NCBI GenBank assembly: GCA_021372435.1 | Contig: JAJFUK010000145.1 | Span: 1-46,270, forward strand | From: Actinomycetes bacterium | Lineage (GTDB): Bacteria > Actinomycetota > Thermoleophilia > RBG-16-64-13 | Reading direction: 5' to 3' | DNA length: 46,270 nucleotides | Shown here: in pieces, positions 40,437 to 46,270 of the stretch | Position numbering within the stretch: position 1 is the stretch's first letter | Layout of the letters: each line of letters begins with the position of its first letter | The notes under the pieces: model-generated | Database searches by the model: none | What the model saw: only the letters and a program-made list of their open reading frames with translations | Told to the model about the DNA's origin: nothing | Position numbers and translations under genes: made by a program

Positions 40437-40730
40437 GTGATCGCCAATTATGGATACGAGGACGGTTCAGGCTTCTACTACATCACCATCGACGGCGATC
40501 TGTGCGCCGTTTGCAGCCACCGGAGGTGTGTGGAGGCGTGCCCCCAGGGCGTGTACGCGATCGAGATGGACGACTACGACGAGTTCGTGGCTGTCGTCAC
40601 GGAAGCTGCCAGAAAGCGCCTGCGCGAACTCTGTTCACCCTGCAAGGGCCAGAACGGAGGCGGAGGACCGCAGCACAGACTGCCCTGCACCAGCGCCTGC
40701 CCGGCCGGCGCTCTACGGCACAGTTGGTAG
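40437..40730 (+). CDS. Two-cluster ferredoxin-like protein
   Basis: A 97-residue Fe-S protein. Cys23, 26, 31, 35 (CAVCSHRRCVEACPQG) and Cys66, 69, 84, 88 (CSPCKGQNGGGG, later PCTSACPAGAL) give two likely [4Fe-4S] sites with unusual Cx2Cx4Cx3CP and Cx2Cx14Cx3CP spacing. IANYGYEDGSGFYYITIDGD precedes the first site, and an acidic helix links the two. GTG start lies 2 bases after the BcrA-like stop. It probably carries electrons between the oxoglutarate oxidoreductase and the ATPase pair. This reading frame is only the end of a longer open frame overlapping the previous gene, hence the chosen start. Confidence 0.75.
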   Translation: MIANYGYEDGSGFYYITIDGDLCAVCSHRRCVEACPQGVYAIEMDDYDEFVAVVTEAARKRLRELCSPCKGQNGGGGPQHRLPCTSACPAGALRHSW

Positions 40731-40768
40731 GCGCGCGGCCGGTGGGTGCGGGCGGGGAGGGGTCCGCC

Positions 40769-41887
40769 GTGCATCTGCGGATAGACGGAGAGGCCGTCGC
40801 CGTCCCCGGCGGGTCGAGCATCCTGGATGCCTGTGATGCCGCCGGGCGCTACGTCCCTCGTCTGTGTCACTATCCCGGGCTGTCACGGCCCTGGGCAGCA
40901 GCCGAGGGAGGCGGCCCGGCACTCTGGGATGAATGCGGTCTGTGTGTGATCCGGTCGGGTGACGGGTCTGAGGTCCTCGCGTGTGCGACCGCCGCGGCTC
41001 CCGGCATGGAGATCGTTACCGACGACCCCGAGCTGCGGGCCATCCGGCTGGGGCGACTTGCGTCGATTCTGGCGGGGCACCCCCACATCTGCTTGAGCTG
41101 TCCCGACCGCGATGGTTGCTCTCGTGATGTCTGTACTTACGGCAATGCTCCTGAAGCGCGCTGCTGCGCCGAGTTCGGCCGGTGTGAACTGGGTGCGCTG
41201 GTGGGCTTCGTCGACGCCGCTCTGGCTCTGCCGCGCCGGGCGGTGACCGCGTCGCGTGATGCGGTCACCGAGGGACGGATCCGGCGGGAGATGGGGCTCT
41301 GTATCGGATGCGGACGCTGCGCGCGGATCTGCGACGAAGCGCCTGAAGCCGGCCGCGCGCTGGAGATGGGTGCCGCGGATGCGCCGGCGGCCGGCGCTCA
41401 GGAGCGGCCCCGGCCGGTCGCCCGGCCGAAGAAGGGGACGTTGCAGGCAGCGGGCTGCACCTTCTGCGGCCGGTGCGGCCCTGCATGTCCGGCGGGCGCC
41501 CTGAGTACGCCCGGTGGCGCAGGGGCGCGTCGGCCGGGCCGTCGGCGGGCCGGAAGCCGGCCGGCGACGCCTGTACTCCCCCCGGTGGGTCGGGAACCCC
41601 TGACGGAGCAGGCGGTCGGGGCCGTCCCGTCGAAGGCCGGCGTGCTTCATCTTCTGGACGGTGCAGGACGGGTGTTGCGCATAACCGGCGCCGCCGACGT
41701 CCGGCGGGCCCTTACCGAAGCCCTGGCCGGTCAGGCCCGCGGAGAGGCCGCGTACTTCCGGGTCGAGCTGGACGACCTCTACACCCAGCGTGAGAGTGAG
41801 CTTCTGGCCCGCTATGCGCAGCAAAACGGCCATCTTCCTCCCGGTAACGAGGTGGATGATGACCTGTTCGGCGATGATCTCCCGTAG
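40769..41887 (+). CDS. NuoG-like multi-cluster Fe-S protein with unusual C-terminal domain
   Basis: A 372-residue electron carrier. The N-terminal [2Fe-2S] domain has Cys33, 56, 59 and 72 (PRLCHYPGL, DECGLC, LACAT). A NuoG-like His/Cys site follows: His104 or 106, Cys108, 111 and 117 (HPHICLSCPDRDGC). Two [4Fe-4S] motifs follow: CIGCGRCARIC (178-188) and CTFCGRCGPACPAGAL (230-245). After an Arg/Pro-rich linker, residues 290-372 form a separate alpha/beta domain (GVLHLLDGAGRVLRI, YTQRESELLARYAQQNGHLP) ending DDDLFGDDLP, with no cysteines. GTG 40769 has GGGGAGGGG 5 bases upstream. It probably links ferredoxin or NAD(P)H chemistry to the BcrAD-like pair. Confidence 0.75.
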   Translation: MHLRIDGEAVAVPGGSSILDACDAAGRYVPRLCHYPGLSRPWAAAEGGGPALWDECGLCVIRSGDGSEVLACATAAAPGMEIVTDDPELRAIRLGRLASILAGHPHICLSCPDRDGCSRDVCTYGNAPEARCCAEFGRCELGALVGFVDAALALPRRAVTASRDAVTEGRIRREMGLCIGCGRCARICDEAPEAGRALEMGAADAPAAGAQERPRPVARPKKGTLQAAGCTFCGRCGPACPAGALSTPGGAGARRPGRRRAGSRPATPVLPPVGREPLTEQAVGAVPSKAGVLHLLDGAGRVLRITGAADVRRALTEALAGQARGEAAYFRVELDDLYTQRESELLARYAQQNGHLPPGNEVDDDLFGDDLP

Positions 41888-42428
41888 CGCAGACGCCGCC
41901 CCCGGCGGGCTGCTCTCGGGGCTCATCACCGTCGGAGTACTCTCCGATACGCACGGGGAGCTGCACCGGCAGGTGGCGCAGGCCCTGGCGGGAGTCGATC
42001 ACATCATCCACGCGGGCGACGTGGGAGCGGCGCAGGTCCTGGTCGAACTGAGAAGACTCGCACCGGTCACGGCCGTCAGAGGCAATTGCGATCTCGACGC
42101 TTGGGCGGAGGCCCTGCCCCTGAGGGCCGAGTTGGAAGTGGGCGGCGTCCGCATCCTGGTGGGGCACGTCGCCGCCAGGCTTCGCGATCGCCTGGAGACG
42201 GCCGCCGGAGATGGCGGGGACGGCTTCGCGGTCGTGATCAGCGGCCATACTCACCTGGCTGCTGTGGAGAGACGGGACGGGACGCTTCATCTCAATCCCG
42301 GGTCGGCAGGACCACGGCGGTTCGGACGTCCCCGGACCATCGCCCGGCTCACCATCCGGCCCCCCGTCGCGGACGAGCCGCGCGGCGCTCCTCATGTCGA
42401 TGTTGCGATCGTCACAGTCGATTCGTGA
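41859..42428 (+). CDS. YfcE/MJ0936-type metallophosphoesterase
   Basis: A calcineurin-like phosphodiesterase of about 189 residues. Metal-binding motifs are VGVLSDTHGE (DxH), IIHAGDVG (GD), AVRGNCDLD (GNCD), ILVGH, and VVISGHTHLA (GHTH), followed by HLNPGSAGPRRFG. All expected ligands are present. The first 25 residues before GLITVGVLSDTHGE are not conserved-looking. The start is uncertain: ATG 41859 has GAGG 6 bases upstream, ATG 41874 is another choice, and both lie inside the previous gene. The substrate is unknown; family members hydrolyse phosphodiesters in vitro. Confidence 0.82.
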   Translation: MTCSAMISRSADAAPGGLLSGLITVGVLSDTHGELHRQVAQALAGVDHIIHAGDVGAAQVLVELRRLAPVTAVRGNCDLDAWAEALPLRAELEVGGVRILVGHVAARLRDRLETAAGDGGDGFAVVISGHTHLAAVERRDGTLHLNPGSAGPRRFGRPRTIARLTIRPPVADEPRGAPHVDVAIVTVDS

Positions 42429-42456
42429 GCACCCCGGGCAGAGGGGCGCCCTTCCA

Positions 42457-42473
42457 GGCCGCTCCGGGCGGCC
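42457..42473. terminator. Short GC hairpin between convergent genes
   Basis: GGCCGC (42457-42462), loop TCCGG, GCGGCC (42468-42473) lies in the 70-base gap between the phosphoesterase and the GAPDH-like gene. There is no T tract, so a termination role is only suggested by position. Confidence 0.3.
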
Positions 42474-42498
42474 GACAGGGGGGCGGACGGAACCTTGG

Positions 42499-43713
42499 CT
42501 ATAGGCTCTTGGCTACGTGCGTGGTGAGCTCGCCCAGCCGGTAGGTGTAACTGCCCATCTCGTTGTCGTACCAGCCGAACACCTTCACATGGGTGAGAGG
42601 GATGCGGTGCTCTCCACAGGTTCCGGGCAGCTTCAAATCGACGAACCCGGTACGAGTATGGGTCTCCACTCCTTCGATCACCACCGCCGCATCCTCGCCG
42701 AGCATGTCGGCCGACACGTTCTGTTCGTCACTGTACTTGACCAGTCCCCGGGCCTCGCCCTCGGCCGCCTCCTTGTAGATGGCGTTGATCTGGTCACGGT
42801 CGATGGACACTGTGCCGTCAGGCGCGGCCTCGGTCTGAAAGGTCACATTGAGGATGATGAGGCTCACGCTCGCCGTGGGTATGCGCACCGAGTCGGCCAT
42901 GAAGCCGATGCGGGCGATCTCGGGCATGACCTGCTCGAGCGCTTTGGCCGCGTTGGTCGAAGTGATGATGACGTTGTTCATGCCCGACCTGGTCTTGCGG
43001 AGATCGGTCGCTCCCGAGCCGGGGACGGCATCGAGGACGGGCTGGCTGTTGGTGACTGCATGCACCGTGCTCATCCCGGCGGTGATCATGTTGCGGGTGA
43101 GATCTCGGGCGAGCAAGGGCCGCATCATGTGGGCAAGGGCCGTGGTGGTACAGGACGCAGCCGAAACCAGCTTGTGCCTGCCGGGATCGAAATCGAGATG
43201 ATTGATCCCGTGGATCAACACGGCTGAATCCTCCGGAAGCGGCACTCCCTTCACCTTGCTCTTGAACGGCGCGCTGACCAACACCGTTCTGGCGCCGGCG
43301 GCCAGGTGCCCTCGTATCGACCCCTTGGGGGAGTCCGCGTCGGCGTGTGGGTCGAGGAACTTGCCGGTGCAGTCGACCACCAAGCATACGCCGTGGTCGC
43401 GCCAGGGGATCTCCTTAGGGTTCCTGACCTCCCTCAAAAAAACGATCTCCTTGCCATGGGCGCGGATCACACCGGTAGCCTCGTCGACCACCTTGACGTC
43501 CGGTCGGCCGCGGTGGCCTTCGAGATAGCGATGGAGTGGGCCGTATGTGCTGTCTTTAGCCACGTACTCCGCGACGGACTGGAGCGATGTCCCTACGGGC
43601 CGGCCGACATTGACCACGAATCGATCGAAACCGTTGTGACCCAGGTGATACCACAGGGTCAATTTGCCGATGCGGCCTAGACCATTGATCCCCAATGTTC
43701 TCGGAGCGCTCAT
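42499..43713 (-). CDS. Long GAPDH-like dehydrogenase
   Basis: A 404-residue relative of glyceraldehyde-3-phosphate dehydrogenase (usual length about 335). The N-terminal NAD motif is GINGLGRIGKLTL (8-20). Catalytic Cys188 lies in SAASCTTTALAHMM, where the classical enzyme has SNASCTTNCLAP. His218 in STVHAVTNSQ and the C-terminal WYDNEMGSYTYR are kept. Extra sequence is spread through the NAD domain (about 55-160). The chemistry (aldehyde oxidation via a thiohemiacetal) should be retained, but the changes around Cys and the added length leave the substrate open (GAP, erythrose-4-phosphate or another phosphorylated aldehyde). Confidence 0.82.
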   Translation of the reverse strand: MSAPRTLGINGLGRIGKLTLWYHLGHNGFDRFVVNVGRPVGTSLQSVAEYVAKDSTYGPLHRYLEGHRGRPDVKVVDEATGVIRAHGKEIVFLREVRNPKEIPWRDHGVCLVVDCTGKFLDPHADADSPKGSIRGHLAAGARTVLVSAPFKSKVKGVPLPEDSAVLIHGINHLDFDPGRHKLVSAASCTTTALAHMMRPLLARDLTRNMITAGMSTVHAVTNSQPVLDAVPGSGATDLRKTRSGMNNVIITSTNAAKALEQVMPEIARIGFMADSVRIPTASVSLIILNVTFQTEAAPDGTVSIDRDQINAIYKEAAEGEARGLVKYSDEQNVSADMLGEDAAVVIEGVETHTRTGFVDLKLPGTCGEHRIPLTHVKVFGWYDNEMGSYTYRLGELTTHVAKSL

Positions 43714-43759
43714 CCGTGTCCCTTTCTAGTCGCTCGGGTCGCTCTGCACTCTACCACCG

Positions 43760-46270
43760 TCAGGGCGTCTCCGACGCGCGTCCGCGCATGGGGATGCGAC
43801 CAAGGAAGATGTTGCCGGTACGGCCGTCTATCGATAGCCAATCTCCCGGCCGGATCTCCGTGCCGGCCAGCCGGGCGATGCCCTCGTGTTCCAATACCTC
43901 CAAGGCCCGACAGTCCACCACAGCGGTCTTGCCCAGACGCTTCGCGGTAACGGCCGCGTGCGACGTGGAACCTCCCCGGGCGGTCAGCAGCCCGGAAACC
44001 CTGGTGATCATCGCGATATCCTCCGGAACGGTGTCGGGCCGCAGAAGCACGATGTTGTCGCCGGGGGCCTCAGCCTGCAGGCGGTCGATCTGCTCGATAT
44101 CGATGGCCGCCCGGCCGCAGAACGCGCCGCCGGCCACCCCCATCCCCACTGCGATCGGGGGGCCGTACTCGGATGAAGACACGTCGAAGAACGGCGCGTC
44201 TTCCCGGCGATCCTGGAGCATGGCCCGCTTCTGCAGGATGTACAGGTCGTCGCCCGACGCCGTCTCGAAGGTGAACTCGATCTCCTGCGGGTCGTGCTCC
44301 CGGATACCCACCAGGTCGCGGGCCACCTCCAGCAGTCTCTTGTAGACCCCAGGGTAGTCCTTCTCCAGAGAATGCTCTATCCCCTGGTACGTGGGACTGC
44401 CGAGCCGCTGCGCCTCTGAGATGGGCCACGGGAAGACCAGGCCGCCCACCAGGTCCTCTCCCTGGCTGCGGACGGTGAAGTCGCCGAACAGGCGAACCTG
44501 GCTGCTGTAGGGCTCCAGGGGGTTGCGGGTGAAGGTCACCCCCGACCCCGACTCCCGGCTCAGGTTGCCGAACACCATCCGTTGGACCACGACGGCCGTG
44601 CCCCACTCCGGGGCGACGCCCAGGTAGCGACGGTACAGTTGGGCCTCGGGCGAATCCCACGATTGAAGTACCTTCTGGATGCAGGCCACGACTTGGCGGA
44701 ACGGGTCCTCGATGAACCTCACTCCCAACTCCGCAGATCGCGTTTTGTACGTGAGCGCGAGTTCGCGCATGTGCTCGGGAGTGAAGTCGAGCTTGCGCTC
44801 GATCCCGTAACGCGTCTTGAACTCCCCCATGATCGCGTCGAAGAAATCGCGGTCCACTCCAGAGGACATCGCCCACGATTGGAGGAAGCGCCGGTATGAA
44901 TCCCAGGCGGCCCATTCGAACCCCGGTTTGCGGGAGAGAGCCACCGCGAGCCCGTCATTGAGCCCGACGTCGACGAACGTGGACATAAGCCCGGGCATGG
45001 AGATGGCCGCTCCGGAGCGGATGGAGAGCGTCAGAAGACGGACGGGGTCGCCGAGCCGGAGCCCGGTCTCCCTCTCCAACCGGGCGATGGCTGTTCGGAT
45101 GCGCTCGAGAGTGTCGTCGAACAAGGGCCGGTATCTCATGGCCGGTGTTGCGCTGAACAACTCGGTCGAGAGGATGAAGCCCTCGGGGACCTGGTGGCCG
45201 TATGATGCCACCTGCTTCAGCCCCAGGCCTTTGAAGCCGAGCGTCATCTGGTCGTCTACCCCGGGTCTGGGCTCATGTATGGGTGAGACGAGGCGCTCCG
45301 GGTCGTAGTTCATCATCCGCGTGAGGGCGTGGTTGGAGAGGCGGCCCGTGAGAGTGGAGATCTGGCGGAGCGCGGCTGAGACGTACCGGTCGAGGGCCTG
45401 CATGCCCAGTGCCGAGACGAGGACCTCGCGCAACACCATCTCGGACACGGCATCCACCGACATCCCTCGTATCTCGCACTGCCTGGGATCGTGCTCGAGG
45501 ACTGTGTGCAGCACCTGGTCGTGACTGAGGATCGACGTGCGGGAGAGCTCGGTCACGGACCCGGCGATGAACTGGAAGACGTTGTGATACTGATGGAACG
45601 TGAAGTTGTAACTACTGAGACCGGATTCGAGCAGACGCAGATTCGCGGCCAGACTTCGCGAATCGATGCCGTCTGCGGAAAGCGCGCGCGCGAACCGGTG
45701 GATGGAGGCCGCCATCCGGCGGAGAGAGTCCCGGGTCACGTAGGAGTACGTGCTCTCGGCCACGAGATCATCCAAGAGGCGGGCCACCAGTCGTTCCACT
45801 CGGAACGACAGGCCGAGGGCGTCGAACTTGGGTTCGGTATAGGTCCCGTACATGGAGGGGATGCCGGCGGCAATATGGCGCTTTTGATAGATGTTCTCCA
45901 CGGCGACCGAGGGAGTGGGGTCGAGGATGATCGCCTGCAACTCCTCGAGAACGGCCAAGGCGGCATCGAGCAGACGTTCGCGAGTGGCCTCACCGGGTTT
46001 TTTCTGCCAGGAGGCGAGAGCCTTGGCGAACGTCCGGCGGCTACGGGGGCCGAGTCGCAAGTGGCGGTCGACGGCCGGTCCGACGTCGTCGGCCGAAAGC
46101 GAGTACTTTTGGGCGAGAAGTTGGTGTGTACGCACCATCAGGGCGACGCGCCGGGCGCCGCGGGTGCCGGCATGCTTGGACGGGGGTAGTTGCGCCAGCA
46201 GCTCTTGCAGCGCGGCGGGACTCAGGCCGGCCAGACGGTCAAGGAAGGCCTCGGTGTCGGGGGGGGGGGG
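43760..46270 (-). CDS. PPDK-related phosphotransferase lacking the PEP-binding barrel (partial at its N-terminus)
   Basis: The frame stays open to the window edge, with coding-like sequence upstream of ATG 46138 (for example EAFLDRLAGLSPAALQELLA), so the true start is outside. Counting from ATG 46138, residues 1-290 are a helical region of unknown type. About 298-650 is an ATP-grasp domain like pyruvate phosphate dikinase: GFKGLGLKQVASYGHQVPEG, then LSIRSGAAISMPGLMSTFVD, later GSGVTFTRNPLEPY and QGEDLVGG. Residues 700-780 are the swivel domain with phospho-His727 in GGSTSHAAVTAKRLGK. The protein ends there, without the C-terminal PEP/pyruvate barrel. The acceptor is unknown. Confidence 0.75.
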   Translation of the reverse strand, partial: PPPPDTEAFLDRLAGLSPAALQELLAQLPPSKHAGTRGARRVALMVRTHQLLAQKYSLSADDVGPAVDRHLRLGPRSRRTFAKALASWQKKPGEATRERLLDAALAVLEELQAIILDPTPSVAVENIYQKRHIAAGIPSMYGTYTEPKFDALGLSFRVERLVARLLDDLVAESTYSYVTRDSLRRMAASIHRFARALSADGIDSRSLAANLRLLESGLSSYNFTFHQYHNVFQFIAGSVTELSRTSILSHDQVLHTVLEHDPRQCEIRGMSVDAVSEMVLREVLVSALGMQALDRYVSAALRQISTLTGRLSNHALTRMMNYDPERLVSPIHEPRPGVDDQMTLGFKGLGLKQVASYGHQVPEGFILSTELFSATPAMRYRPLFDDTLERIRTAIARLERETGLRLGDPVRLLTLSIRSGAAISMPGLMSTFVDVGLNDGLAVALSRKPGFEWAAWDSYRRFLQSWAMSSGVDRDFFDAIMGEFKTRYGIERKLDFTPEHMRELALTYKTRSAELGVRFIEDPFRQVVACIQKVLQSWDSPEAQLYRRYLGVAPEWGTAVVVQRMVFGNLSRESGSGVTFTRNPLEPYSSQVRLFGDFTVRSQGEDLVGGLVFPWPISEAQRLGSPTYQGIEHSLEKDYPGVYKRLLEVARDLVGIREHDPQEIEFTFETASGDDLYILQKRAMLQDRREDAPFFDVSSSEYGPPIAVGMGVAGGAFCGRAAIDIEQIDRLQAEAPGDNIVLLRPDTVPEDIAMITRVSGLLTARGGSTSHAAVTAKRLGKTAVVDCRALEVLEHEGIARLAGTEIRPGDWLSIDGRTGNIFLGRIPMRGRASETP
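46259..46270. other. Terminal 12-G run, probable assembly artefact
   Basis: The last 12 bases are all G, directly after ordinary coding sequence. Such runs at a contig end are typical of two-colour Illumina read tails. Bases here should not be trusted for translation. Confidence 0.6.

Overview
This window is a high-GC, gene-dense chromosomal segment with no CRISPR array, insertion sequence, rRNA or tRNA that I can find. Several features point to a deep-branching, probably anaerobic or facultative relative of the Actinomycetota. These are a DnaQ-exonuclease/UvrC-like fusion, a DUF6049-like envelope protein, an LprG-type lipoprotein paired with a P55-like MFS exporter, many apparently leaderless genes, and ferredoxin-dependent metabolism. 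The taxonomic placement is inference. The window begins inside a gene, and its right edge is a 12-G run that looks like an assembly end.

Layout. 1-2918: succinate dehydrogenase/fumarate reductase operon sdhCDAB (sdhC only as a tail). 2984-6001 (-): a YdiJ-like FAD/Fe-S 2-hydroxyacid dehydrogenase. 6171-8935: a CorA transporter, convergent with a membrane protein carrying a degenerate M28-peptidase-like domain. 8997-9242 (-): a FlgM-like anti-sigma factor behind a sigma-28-like promoter, divergent from moeA. 10607-10982: a promoter, a roughly 110-nt structured RNA candidate with an intrinsic terminator, and a small HTH-like gene. 10979-12991 (-): the exonuclease/UvrC-like fusion. 13107-19269: a tight fatty-acid operon fabZ-fabH-fabD-fabG-fabF-accD-accA, with no acpP. 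19320-22020: rarA and an acidic, membrane-anchored repeat protein. 22030-25597 (-): LprG-like lipoprotein, P55-like MFS exporter and an OB-HD (YhaM-like) protein. 25715-27260: two unknown genes and a DedA protein. 27456-30105 (-): a polar amino-acid ABC transporter. 30304-34203: AmmeMemoRadiSam radical SAM enzyme, RsbW-like protein and DUF6049-like protein. 34400-35686 (-): citrate synthase.

35838-41887 is the most distinctive block. It carries 2-oxoglutarate:ferredoxin oxidoreductase korABC, two different ATPase subunits resembling the BcrD and BcrA activator subunits of class I benzoyl-CoA reductase, a two-cluster ferredoxin-like protein, and a NuoG-like multi-cluster Fe-S protein. The catalytic BcrB/BcrC-type subunits are not present here. 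The block reads as an ATP-driven low-potential electron supply line fed by 2-oxoglutarate oxidation, which fits with the citrate synthase and Sdh genes nearby. It is followed by a YfcE-like phosphoesterase, an unusually long GAPDH-like enzyme, and a PPDK-related protein that lacks the PEP-binding barrel and runs off the window.

Four intergenic gaps hold members of a dispersed repeat family with terminal inverted repeats. Three copies of about 162 bp conserve an internal hairpin whose stem sequence differs between copies while pairing is kept. No gene-free stretch exceeds 300 bases.
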